64,000 nucleotides of DNA from VRUE01 sp963796705 (GTDB lineage: Bacteria > Actinomycetota > Thermoleophilia > Solirubrobacterales > 70-9): contig CAWCMK010000003.1 of the NCBI GenBank assembly GCA_963796705.1, positions 469,325 through 533,324 of the forward strand. Direction: 5' to 3'. Below, piece by piece: positions 51,701-59,878 of this stretch (within the stretch, counting starts at the first letter, position 1; every line of letters begins with the position of its first letter). The notes below the pieces were generated by a model. That model saw nothing but the letters and a program-made list of their open reading frames with translations. It was not told where the DNA came from and did no database searches. Position numbers and translations under genes: made by a program.

Positions 51701-52525
51701 ATGCGACGGGGCCTTCTGCTCGGGATGCTCGCCTCGTTGCTGATACTTGCCGCCACGGCGATCCCGGTTGACGCCGAGAGAAACGCCAGCCAAGGCTTGG
51801 AAGTCTTCCTGAAGGGCGGCATCTTCCCCCGTACGCTTCCGCGCGCCCACAAGGCCCCGGTGGCCGTTCGCCTCCACGGGGGAATTCAAACTGCCGAGGG
51901 CATCCCCCTTCCCCGTGTCAAAGAGGTTCGCCTCGAACTCGCCTACAAGGGCCAGCTCGACACCAGCGGCTTACCCCTTTGCCCGAGGTCTCATTTGCGC
52001 GCCCTCGATCTTCGCGAAGCCCTCTCGATCTGTGGCCCCGCCCTGGTCGGCCGCGGCCACCTCTACGCCCGTATCTTCCTCCCTGGACAGCTCCCCTTCA
52101 GCCTTCACGCTCACCTCCTCGCCTTCAACGGCAAGACCTCCCTGGGCCGCACCTCGGTTTGGGTTCTCGCTTACTCGCAGAGTCCTCCCGTCTCCTTTGT
52201 CCTGCCCTTCCACGTTCGTCGCCAGTCGGGGCCTTTCCCCACGGTGCTAGTCAGCGTCATTCCCCGCAACGTCGGGCCCTGGCCTCACTTTGCCCAGTTC
52301 AACATCGACATCTCCCGCCGCTTTCGCCACCACGGTCGTCTGCACAGCTACCTGAGCGCCTCCTGCCCGCTTCCCCCGAGGCTCACATCGGGCTTGCTTT
52401 CGCTCGCTCGCGCCACCTTCAGCGTCGCCGAAGGGCCCGACTTGAGCGTCGAAACGGTGCGTACCTGCCGCGCTCACCGAGCCGCGGAAGCAGGACCATC
52501 GGCAGTTATGGCATCAAGCCTCTAG
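51701..52525 (+). CDS. Exported hypothetical protein, RSYLSAxC family, copy 2
   Basis: 274 residues, ATG 51701. The signal peptide MRRGLLLGMLASLLILAATA is followed by EVFLKGGIFPRTLPRAHKAP, IPLPRVKEVRLELAYKGQLD, TSGLPLC, REALSICGPALVGRGHLYAR, HLLAFNGKTSLGRTSVWVLA and GRLHSYLSASCPLPP. Same family as copy 1 but diverged (perhaps 30 % identity by eye). It is separated from copy 1 by 280 bp without a gene, so it may have its own promoter. It is the last gene of the exported cluster. Confidence 0.78.
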   Translation: MRRGLLLGMLASLLILAATAIPVDAERNASQGLEVFLKGGIFPRTLPRAHKAPVAVRLHGGIQTAEGIPLPRVKEVRLELAYKGQLDTSGLPLCPRSHLRALDLREALSICGPALVGRGHLYARIFLPGQLPFSLHAHLLAFNGKTSLGRTSVWVLAYSQSPPVSFVLPFHVRRQSGPFPTVLVSVIPRNVGPWPHFAQFNIDISRRFRHHGRLHSYLSASCPLPPRLTSGLLSLARATFSVAEGPDLSVETVRTCRAHRAAEAGPSAVMASSL

Positions 52526-52712
52526 GCGCATCCCACCGATGCGGCCTCCGCTGGTGCGTTAGTGCGTCGAAGACGCTGGAGTCCTCGGCATCAGCTTCGC
52601 GCTCAGAAATCGGCCGCATCGGACGCCAGCGCGTCAAGGTCAAGTGGCCTGCGAAGCTCACCAGTGGATAGCCGAAAAAGGGATGTGACTACAAATCTGC
52701 TAATGTAGCCAC

Positions 52713-52991
52713 ATGCGTGAGATAGGCGTTCGAGAGTTGAAGACCAGCCTCAGCGACGTGCTGCGCCAGGTCGATGAGGGGGAGCAGATTCGGGTGACGA
52801 GACGCGGCCGGCCCGTGGCTGACATCGTCCCTGCGGGCGCCCATCGTGGCGCTGCGCGCCTGCGAGCCCTGGTGGCTGACGGCAGGGTCACCCCGGCGGC
52901 CCGGCCACGCCCGAGCACCACGCCGCGCCCGCTTGAGACCGGACGCTCCGCCTCTGCGATCGTCCTGGCCGAGCGCGACGCCGAGCGTTGA
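52713..52991 (+). CDS. Antitoxin, Phd/YefM-type
   Basis: 92 residues, ATG 52713. MREIGVRELKTSLSDVLRQV, then DEGEQIRVTRRGRPVADIVP, is the Phd/YefM DNA-binding N-domain. The C-terminal part is Pro/Arg-rich and disordered, and should bind the toxin. Its stop overlaps the start of the PIN toxin (TGATG at 52989-52993), the usual coupled arrangement. It probably represses its own operon. Confidence 0.88.
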   Translation: MREIGVRELKTSLSDVLRQVDEGEQIRVTRRGRPVADIVPAGAHRGAARLRALVADGRVTPAARPRPSTTPRPLETGRSASAIVLAERDAER

Positions 52992-53392
52992 TGCTCTACC
53001 TCGACGCGAGCGCGCTGGTCAAGCGCTACGTCGAGGAGGAAGACAGCAGTGTGGTGCGCTCAGCCATGGAAGGGGCGAACCGCTGGTCGATGTGCCGGAT
53101 CGGCTACGTGGAGACCGTCCGGGCTGTGGCCTTGGCGGGCGGGCGCAAGGCCGTCAAAAGGGTCGAAGCCGACTGGCTTTCCTTCGACGTAGTCGAGGTC
53201 GACTCCGCATTGACCGAGCACGCCGCGGGGCTTGCGCTATCAGCGCAGTTGCGCAGCCTGGACGCTTTGCATCTCGCTTCGGCGCTTGTTCTGCCCGCCG
53301 AGGGCTTGACCGTCGCCACCTGGGACGCCCGCCTTCATCGCGCCGCCCGCGATCACGGCTTGACCTTGCTTCCGGCAGCTCTCGGCCAGTGA
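52991..53392 (+). CDS. PIN-domain toxin (VapC-like RNase)
   Basis: 133 residues from ATG 52991. MLYLDASALVKRYVEEEDSS contains the first catalytic Asp, ETVRAVALAGG the conserved Glu, and DALHLASALVLPAEG and VATWDARLHRAARDHG the remaining acidic residues. PIN toxins cleave tRNA or other RNA when the antitoxin is degraded. Paired with the Phd-type antitoxin just upstream. Confidence 0.88.
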   Translation: MLYLDASALVKRYVEEEDSSVVRSAMEGANRWSMCRIGYVETVRAVALAGGRKAVKRVEADWLSFDVVEVDSALTEHAAGLALSAQLRSLDALHLASALVLPAEGLTVATWDARLHRAARDHGLTLLPAALGQ

Positions 53393-53498
53393 CCTGAGCG
53401 GCATGTCCGGCGAGGCGCCGCCGGGTGATGCAGAATTTGCGACTCAGGCCGCCAGATGGTTGATTCACGGCAGCGTCCGACTGGGGGCCGCACGTGGC

Positions 53499-53612
53499 CA
53501 AGCAGATCAAAGGATTCCACGGCGGGGCGCGACTGACCAAGCAGGTCAAGGACGCGGGAAGGCTGAATAGCCCAAGCGCTATTCAGCCGACCGAAGACTC
53601 AGAGATGCGCCG
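53499..53612 (+). repeat. Dispersed repeat, copy B, with hairpin
   Basis: A partial 5' box (53499-53510) precedes a full copy: CAAGCAGGTCAAGGACGC (53538-53555), an 11-bp hairpin GGCTGAATAGC/GCTATTCAGCC (53561-53571 and 53578-53588), and 3' box GAAGACTCAGAGATGCGCCG (53593-53612). Intergenic 53393-53849 holds no gene. Confidence 0.8.
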
Positions 53613-53744
53613 TGTCATGCACGTTATCCAAGCGTACAGGGCCGTGGAATCAATCACCTGGGCGTGCCCAAGACGCGAGACTCTTAGAAGCTGTCTCAAA
53701 CCCCGCGTGTGCGACTGGTGAGCGCCGGACCGAGCGGGGCCAGG

Positions 53745-53784
53745 ACGCAGGAAGGCCGAATAGTGGGCACTATTCGGCCGACCG
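53745..53784 (+). repeat. Dispersed repeat hairpin, copy B2
   Basis: AGGACGCAGGAA followed by GGCCGAATAGT (53754-53764), loop GGGC and ACTATTCGGCC (53769-53779), then GACCGAGGACGC. It is the same hairpin as copy B with two compensatory pair changes. Confidence 0.78.
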
Positions 53785-53849
53785 AGGACGCCGCCCCGCG
53801 CAGTGTGTCCGCCGCCGCCAGGCGCGGGCGGGGGTTTTGAGGCAGCTTC

Positions 53850-54128
53850 TTAGCCCACCTTCAGGTACTCGCGCAGCGCCTTGCGGATCACCGCGGAGGT
53901 TCCCTCATGGTCGCGCTCGGCTCGCCGCGCCAGCGCCGAGCGCAGCTCGGGGTCCAGACGGACCGACTCCACGCTTGCCGGCCCCGAGCCGATCGTCGGC
54001 CGCCCGACCCGACGCTGCAGCGTCTCCTCGACGTCGTAGCCCGCCTCCGCCTCGCCGGCCAACTTCTCGACCAGCGCCTCGTCGATCGGGGCACCGCTCT
54101 TCGTCTTGCCGTAGGTCTTCTTCGCCAT
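53850..54128 (-). CDS. RHH/CopG-like antitoxin, toxin not adjacent
   Basis: 92 residues, ATG 54128 (on the minus strand). MAKKTYGKTKSGAPIDEALV, then EKLAGEAEAGYDVEETLQRR, is the usual linker. SVESVRLDPELRSALARRAE, then RDHEGTSAVIRKALREYL, is a ribbon-helix-helix-type DNA-binding domain. No toxin gene abuts it: the next minus-strand gene upstream is a separate PIN/antitoxin pair, and repeats surround it. It may be an orphan regulator or have lost its partner. Confidence 0.75.
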   Translation of the reverse strand: MAKKTYGKTKSGAPIDEALVEKLAGEAEAGYDVEETLQRRVGRPTIGSGPASVESVRLDPELRSALARRAERDHEGTSAVIRKALREYLKVG

Positions 54129-54172
54129 CGCTAAACCATTCTCATCCTACGTTCCCCTGGGATTCGCCTGGC

Positions 54173-54344
54173 CAAGCAGATCAAGGACGCAGGGAGGACG
54201 ACGAGGGGAGCGCAAGCATGCCCGGACGCGGGAGCTCGGGCGCAAGATTTCTGGGTGTGCGAATGCGCCCGAGCGGGAGCGGAGGACATGCGACCGGCTC
54301 CTGCGTGATCCGAGGAGGCCGACTGAGGACGCAGAGATGCGCCG
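54173..54344 (+). repeat. Dispersed repeat, copy C
   Basis: 5' box CAAGCAGATCAAGGACGC (54173-54190) and 3' box GAGGACGCAGAGATGCGCCG (54325-54344) enclose a 134-nt core with a 10-bp stem CTCGGGCGCA/TGCGCCCGAG (about 54235-54275) and GAGCGGGAGCGGAGGACATG. Intergenic 54129-54523 holds no gene. Confidence 0.75.
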
Positions 54345-54523
54345 TGCCAGGCCCATCCCAGGGGGATGTCTACCTCGGCGATTCCCTGCTTGCCTGCCGA
54401 GGGGTGGATCTGCACCGCCGAAATTGTACTACGAAATAGAAAAGCCAAGTCGACGGCGCCGCTCCCTGCATGGCGTCCTGGACTGTTGTCCCCGCGGGTG
54501 CGATCCCCCTATTGAGATAGTCC

Positions 54524-54979
54524 CTAGGGCCCAGGGCTGCCGCCTCGGTGTCCGGCGGCAACCGCAACTACAGGCAGGCCCGCCTTCGCGGCTTGCTCGA
54601 CGAAACGGGCGTCGCCGCTCAAAACGGCACCGCCAAGCTGCACTGCGAGTGCCGCGTAGAGCGCGTCGTATGCGGTCAGTGAGTGAGCTATCGCGAGCGA
54701 GAGCGCGGCTCCGACGAGCTGCCCGTCCAAAGGATGGCACTCGAGGTCATCGAGTATCGAGAGCTGATTGATCGCGCTCATTGCCTCCTCGCGACCCAAC
54801 TCGCCCCGGCCTACTCGCTTCCAGAGCGCATTTGCGCACTCGATCAGCAGCAGCTCCGGAGCATGGAGGTCATCGCCCGCTTCATCGGAGCGAACCAGCG
54901 CCGCCCGCGCTGCCGTCGAGAGCGGCTCCTCGACATAGAGCGCGACCATGACGCTCGCGTCGAGGACGATCGTGGCCAC
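54524..54979 (-). CDS. PIN-domain toxin (VapC-like)
   Basis: 151 residues. IVLDASVMVALYVEEPLSTA contains the first Asp, APELLLIECANALWKRVGRG the conserved Glu, and AYDALYAALAVQLGGAVLSG with DARFVEQAAKAG the downstream acidic residues. It lies 6 bp downstream of a FitA/VapB-like antitoxin gene on the same strand. Predicted RNase toxin. Confidence 0.88.
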   Translation of the reverse strand: MATIVLDASVMVALYVEEPLSTAARAALVRSDEAGDDLHAPELLLIECANALWKRVGRGELGREEAMSAINQLSILDDLECHPLDGQLVGAALSLAIAHSLTAYDALYAALAVQLGGAVLSGDARFVEQAAKAGLPVVAVAAGHRGGSPGP

Positions 54980-54985
54980 CGGGGG

Positions 54986-55234
54986 CTAACGCTCGCGGTC
55001 TTCGCGGATCAGCTCAGCCGCGCCGGGGGAATCCGCGGCAAGCGAATGCTGCTCCCGAATCCGATCGGCTCCTTCCACGAGCTGCTCGAGCGAGAGGCCG
55101 GGTTGGCCTGGGGTGAGGGCGCGGCGCAGCAGCACAATTGTCTCTGCGCTGAGCGAGCGCCGGGCCGACGCTGCCTCATGGCGAAGCCGTTCATATAGCT
55201 CCGCAGGAACGTCTCTGACATAGAGAGTCGGCAT
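54986..55234 (-). CDS. FitA/VapB-like antitoxin
   Basis: The start is taken at ATG 55234 (82 residues), because MPTLYVRDVPAELYERLRHE is the conserved FitA-type N-terminus; an upstream start at 55276 is possible. AASARRSLSAETIVLLRRAL completes the ribbon-helix-helix domain, and the acidic C-terminal tail (LAADSPGAAELIREDRER) is the toxin-binding part. Upstream partner of the PIN toxin. Confidence 0.85.
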   Translation of the reverse strand: MPTLYVRDVPAELYERLRHEAASARRSLSAETIVLLRRALTPGQPGLSLEQLVEGADRIREQHSLAADSPGAAELIREDRER

Positions 55235-55380
55235 TGCTTGCAAAATGCTAGCAGCCTGCGGAAGTCGGGGTTGCACGGTCTCGCCATCGATCGGCCACGG
55301 CGGCGGAGTCGCCGATAAATCTGTATCGACCCGATTCCCCGGATTATGGCGATATCGGAGCCAAGCCGAAGCCTCTGGGG

Positions 55381-55553
55381 TTGGTCCATGTTCTAGTTTA
55401 GGGTTGCCCCTTGGAGGTGCGCCGTTTTACACGTGCAAGGGGTTCCGGGGAGAACTGCATCGGGGAAAGCGGGTCGCCGGCAGGGCTCGCGAGTTATCAG
55501 AGGAGAATGTCAGGCGTCCTGCCAGAAAGGTGGAGGGAAACGGGTGACCCACC
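55381..55553 (+). promoter_or_regulatory. Leader L2 before the MMPL gene, similar to L1
   Basis: GGTTGGTCC, ATGTTCTAGTT (55388-55398), later GCGAGTTATC, CAGAAAGGTGGAGGGAAACG and GGTGACCCACC (55543-55553). The order and spacing match 29914-30077. A hairpin GACCGC-CTCAAA-GCGGTC follows at 55557-55574, then GGAGGGG (55611) as ribosome binding site. Intergenic 55235-55625 contains no gene. Confidence 0.5.
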
Positions 55554-55625
55554 TTGCGACCGCCTCAAAGCGGTCACAAGCCAAGCGAGGGCCGTGAGGA
55601 TCAAGCCTCTGGAGGGGACACCCAG

Positions 55626-58600
55626 GTGAGGCGAGGCTACGCAGGACCGGTTCTCAGCCTTCTCGTCGTCGTGATCTCCTGCCTGGCTCTGGGCATCGTC
55701 GGGCTCGGCGTCGAAGACCGCCTCCAGCCGACCTCGCTGATCGTCCCGGGCACCTCCTCCGCCCGCGGTCAGGCGCTCGCCGAAGAGCACTTCGGCCCCT
55801 CCTCGCCCTTCGCCGTCCTCCTGCGCGGCCCGGCCGCGGCGATCGAACGGCAGGGGCCTCCACTGGTCCGCGCCCTTCGCCGCGACCCGGCCGTCGCCGT
55901 CGTCTCTCCCTGGGACCGCGGGGCGGTCGGCTACCTGCGCCCCGGCCCGGGCAGGGCGATCGTCCTGCTCGACTACCACCTGCCGCTCGACCTCGCCATG
56001 CGTCAGACCGTGCCCGCCCTCGAACGCACCCTGCAGGCGCGCGTCCACCCGCCCCGTCGAAGCGATCCAATCGGGCTATGCCAGCGTCACCAGGAACCTG
56101 CAATCCGAATCGCTGAAGGCAACCGAGCGCGCCGAGCTGATCGCCGCGCCGCTGCTTCTGATCGTGCTGCTGCTCGTCTTCCGCTCGTTGGTCGCCGCTG
56201 CGATCCCGCTCGCCTTCGGCGCGCTGACCGTGTTCGCCGGGCGAGGAGTCCTCGTCCTGCTCGACTCCGTGATGACGATCGAAGCCCTCTCGGTGGTCGT
56301 CTGCACGATGATGGGCCTCGCCCTCGGCGTCGACTACTCCCTCTTCATCGTCTCCCGCTTCCGTGAGGAGCTGGCCGCAGGGCGCCTCGCCGTGGCAGGC
56401 TGCCCGGACCGCTCGCGCCACCGCGGGCCGCACGACTCTCTTCGCCGGCGCCACGCTCTTCACCTCGATCCTTCTCTCCTCGTTCCTGCAGCCCGGCTCG
56501 CTGCTCCTCTCGCTGGCGACGGCGCTCGTCGTCGTCACCCCGATCGCCGTCGCGATCGCCCTCTTCGCCCTGCCCACCCTGCTTGCGCTGCTCGGCGAGC
56601 GGATCAACGCCGGGGCGATCGGCCGGCGGTCTCGCGGACCAGTTCGCGGGCGCTCGGCGGTCGCCGGGGCGGCAAGCGCAGCCCTGCGCCGGCCCGCTGT
56701 GGCGGTGGCGCTGATCGCGCTGCCGCTCATCCTCCTCGCTGCGCCCGCCCTCGCCTTCAACACCGGCGCTCCCGGGATCAACGAGCTGCCCAGCTCGAGC
56801 CCGGCTCGGCGCAATGCCGAAGCGATCGATCGCGCCGTCGGCCCGGGTTGGGAGGCTCCCTTCGAGATCGTCGTCGCCGCTCGACACGGCCCGATCACGA
56901 CGCCCCGCCGGCTCGCCCTGCTCACCCGCGCCCAGCGCCGCATCGCCGCCCGGCCGCAGGTGCGCGCCGTGATCGGCCCGGCTCCGATCCAGCGCGCGGC
57001 GCGGCCGCTGCGGGGCTTGGGCCGCCGGCTTGTGTCGAACGGGCCCGATGGCGCCTCCCAGCTCTACCGCTCGGCCCCGGCCTGCGGCGCGCGGCCGTCG
57101 CCGTCCGCCGCCTGCGGGCCGGGCTTTCGCGCGCCGCCGCCGGCAGCGGCGTGCTCGGCGCGGGCTCCGAACGGGCCGGCGCGGGGGCCGGGCTGATCGC
57201 CGCCGCCCTCGAACGCGCGGCGGCCGGCGGGGCGCAGGCAAGCGACGCCCTCGAACGCCTTGCCGCCGGCTCCAAGCGCCTCGCCGCCGGCCAGCAGAAG
57301 GCCTCCAGCGCGGGCCTCGCCCTGGAACTCGAACTTCACGCCCTGCTTCCCAGCCTGCGCAGCAAGGCCCTGCGCCGCGCCCGCCGCCTCGCCGCCGAGC
57401 TCGAAGCCGCCGCTCGCAGCGACCCCTCCCTCCGCGGGATGGCGAAGCAGGAGCGGCTGCTGGCGCAGGTCCTCTCGGTCGAGGACCAGAAGGTGCGGAC
57501 GCATTCGCGACGTCGCGACCGAATTGCACAGCGCCCTCGGCCGCCTCGCCGCCGGCGGCGCTCACCTCGAAGAAGGCACGCAGCAGCTGGCCGGCAGCGC
57601 CGCCGGACTGAGCGGCGGGCTCGAACAGCTGAGCTCCGCGGCGAATCGCCTCGCCACCGGGCTCGCCGAACTGCACGGAGGCGCCGCCGCCCTGCAGCGC
57701 GGCCTCGCGGGCGGCTTCCAACGCTCCTACCCGTTGCAGCGCGGCCTCGGTCGGGCCGGCGTGCGGGTCAGCGCCGCCGCCGGTCCCCTCGCTCGAGGCG
57801 CCGCCGCGCTGCGCCGCAGCTCACCGCATCTCTTCGACTCCGGCTACTTCGTCCTCTCCGCACTCGACGGCGCGCCGCCGGTTCCCCGCGCCCTCGCCGG
57901 CGAGGCCGTCAACGTCGGGCGCGGCGGCCAGGCCGCCCGCCTGCTCGTCGTCTCCACCGATCCCTTCAACACTCCCGGCTCGCGCGCCACAGGCGCGCTG
58001 CTGGGCGCCGAAGCCGCGCGCCTCGCGCGCGAAGGCCACCTGGTGGCCGGGGTAAGCGGCGGCGCCGCGATCCTCAACGATTACGGCTCAGCAACGCGAT
58101 CTGCTCTACCGCTCGTAATCGGCGCGATCGTTGTTATCACCTTCATGATGCTGCTCGTGATCCTCCGGGCGCCGCTCCTCGCCGCGCTGGCGGTTGCCCT
58201 CAACCTCGCCTCGGTCGCCGCCGCGGTCGGGGTCGTCACCCTGATCTGCAAGGTGCCCGCCGGCTATCCGCTCGGCGGCCACAGCTATATCGACACCGTC
58301 GGCGCTGCCGGGATCTTCGCGGTCACCTTCGGCCTCTCGATCGACTACTCCGTCTTCCTCTTCGCCCGCATGCGCGAGAGCTATGACAAAGACGGCGATC
58401 ATCGGGCGGCCATCACGGCTGGCCTTGAGAAAACGGCTGGCGTGATCACCGGGGCGGCGGCGATCATGATCGCCGTCTTCGTCTGCTTCGCCGCCGCGCC
58501 GATCGCCACCGTCAGCCAGCTCGGCGTCGGTCTCACTGTCGCCGTTCTGCTGGACGCAACGGTGGTTCGCATCGTGCTCTTGCCTGCTCTGATGCTGATC

Positions 58601-58666
58601 ATCGGCGAGCGAGTCTGGAGACTGCCGAAGTGGTTGGACAAAGCGATGCCGCGCCTCAAGGTTTAG
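55626..58666 (+). CDS. MMPL-family (RND superfamily) transporter, about five frameshifts
   Basis: The start is GTG 55626, with GGAGGGG 8 bp upstream. The N-terminal helix VLSLLVVVISCLALGIVGLG is followed by an extracellular domain (SLIVPGTSSARGQALAEEHF, GPSSPFAVLLRGP), helices (LIVLLLVFRSLVAAAIPLAF), the conserved LALGVDYSLFIVSRFREEL, a second half with EGTQQLAGSAAGLSGGLEQL coiled coil (typical of MMPL), then FMMLLVILRAPLLAALAV, VTFGLSIDYSVFLFARMRES and VAVLLDATVVRIVLLPALML. Indels near 56045, 56395, 57060, 57180 and 57500 break the frame. MMPL proteins export lipids or hydrophobic compounds using proton force. Restored length about 1,010 residues. Confidence 0.82.
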
Positions 58667-59052
58667 AAAGCCACCGCTATGCGTTCTTTCAGCCCCCAAC
58701 CTCTAAATGCCCTCTGCGGCCCTGGCGGTGCTCTGACCAAGCTGGGCAAGGACACAGGGCGGGAGCGCGATCCATTTTTTTGGGGGAGGGGGGACGATGG
58801 CCTCGGTTGACGATCAGCGCAGGCTAAGCAGCTCACCACCGACCCGCCCATCGCGGACGCGGGAGCGAGGGCAGAAGAACTCCAGTGATCTTGAATCTGC
58901 CCGAGCGGGAGCAGAGCAGATGGGCGGAATTTATTCTGACCGCGTCTGGCATGTGCCCGCGACGCTCGACCGGCTGTTGCCGCGCTTCGATTTCCACGCA
59001 GCCCCCGCAGACGATCCAGGGCGGTGACACAATCGGCGGCGGGGAAACAGGG
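58667..59052 (+). other. Intergenic, about 385 bp, with decayed dispersed repeat
   Basis: It contains CAAGCTGGGCAAGGACAC (58738-58755, diverged 5' box), a T-run followed by G-runs at 58771-58793, and AATCTGCCCGAGCGGGAGC near 58894. No gene is supported. Confidence 0.5.
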
Positions 59053-59562
59053 ATGCGATCTCGCGTCATCAGGAGCTTTCGAGTCCGCCGGATAGTTGCC
59101 GCGGCGCTGCTGGCCGCGCTTGCGCTGAGCGCCTTGGCCGTCGCCGATGCCGCGCCGGACCAGGCCGAATACGTCAGCCGCCTCGAGTCGATCTGCAAGC
59201 CAAACGTCGAACAGACCCAGCGGGCGGTGAAGGGGGTGCGCTCCGACATCCAGCGGGAACGCTTCGCCATCGCGGCGCGAAAGCTCTCAAGTGCGCGGCG
59301 GATCTTCGATCGGACGGTGGGAGCGATCTCCGCCGTGCCGCGTCCCCCCGCCGATGCGGCGCAGCTCTGCCAAGTGGTTCGGCTACCTGAGGCTTCAGGA
59401 GTCCTATCTGCGCGGAGCGGCGTCGGCGCTTGCAGGCGCCAGCACATCGTCCGCTACCAGCACAACTCCGTGCGCTTCGTCCACACCGGCAATCTCGCCA
59501 ACGACGTGGTGATCACCTACGGCTTCAACTACTGCCGCTTCAAGTTCCGCCGATTCAGCTGA
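59053..59562 (+). CDS. Exported hypothetical protein with two compensating frameshifts
   Basis: 169 residues as read from ATG 59053. Signal helix VRRIVAAALLAALALSALAV ending DAA, then AEYVSRLESICKPNVEQTQR and FAIAARKLSSARRIFDRTVG. Between about 59370 and 59440 the annotated frame is poor, while the other frame reads KWFGYLRLQESYLRGAASAL. The original frame resumes YQHNSVRFVHTGNLANDVVI, then TYGFNYCRFKFRRFS. This implies two opposite single-base indels that cancel. The end FKFxRFS is common in Thermoleophilia exported proteins. Function unknown. Confidence 0.7.
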   Translation: MRSRVIRSFRVRRIVAAALLAALALSALAVADAAPDQAEYVSRLESICKPNVEQTQRAVKGVRSDIQRERFAIAARKLSSARRIFDRTVGAISAVPRPPADAAQLCQVVRLPEASGVLSARSGVGACRRQHIVRYQHNSVRFVHTGNLANDVVITYGFNYCRFKFRRFS

Positions 59563-59607
59563 GCCGTCTCGAGCTCATCGCCGGCCCACGCCCTATGTCG
59601 GGCCTAG

Positions 59608-59872
59608 TCAGCCGCGGACGATCTGCGAGACGCGCTGGTGGCTGATCTGCAGGATGCGTGCGATCGCCGCCATCGGCAGGCCCCCGCGGTAGGCGGCGCG
59701 AATCGCCGCGTCGCGCTCGCTGCGCAGCCGCTCGGCGGCGCCCTCCAGGTCCGTCTCGCGCTCGGCGTAGGTCTTGGCGAAGGCGACGAGGCTGGCCTGG
59801 GCCTCGGGTGCTTGGCGGTGGGAGCGAGCGATCTGCGAATCGTCCGGTCTATTCTTGCTAATGGGTTAGCAT
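59608..59872 (-). CDS. Small HTH protein divergent from the recombinase genes
   Basis: The minus-strand frame from about 59867 to the stop at 59608 reads RPDDSQIARSHRQAPEAQAS, then LVAFAKTYAERETDLEGAAE, RLRSERDAAIRAAYRGGLPM and AAIARILQISHQRVSQIVRG. The last 30 residues are a helix-turn-helix of the sigma-region-4 or resolvase-regulator type. The frame lacks a standard start: ATG 59872 would serve if one T were absent (MLTH, then SKNRPDD). About 88 residues. Its location, divergent from a large serine recombinase across a palindromic operator, suggests a regulator or directionality factor. Confidence 0.55.
59856..59871 (+). promoter_or_regulatory. Palindromic operator TGCTAA-TGGG-TTAGCA
   Basis: A perfect 6-bp dyad (59856-59861 and 59866-59871), 7 bp before the recombinase ATG (59879) and at the start of the divergent HTH gene. 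It is well placed for an autoregulating dimeric HTH protein controlling both genes. Confidence 0.6.
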
Positions 59873-59878
59873 GAAAAG

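Noticed and set aside
53612..54439. 275-codon plus-strand open frame across the toxin-antitoxin intergenic region
   Set aside because: It is antisense to the RHH antitoxin gene and made mostly of the dispersed repeat, with no protein family signal.
58771..58793. T-run at the end of the MMPL gene as a rho-independent terminator
   Set aside because: The seven-T run is not preceded by a clear stem and is followed by G-runs. It is close to a decayed repeat copy, so a terminator call is not supported.
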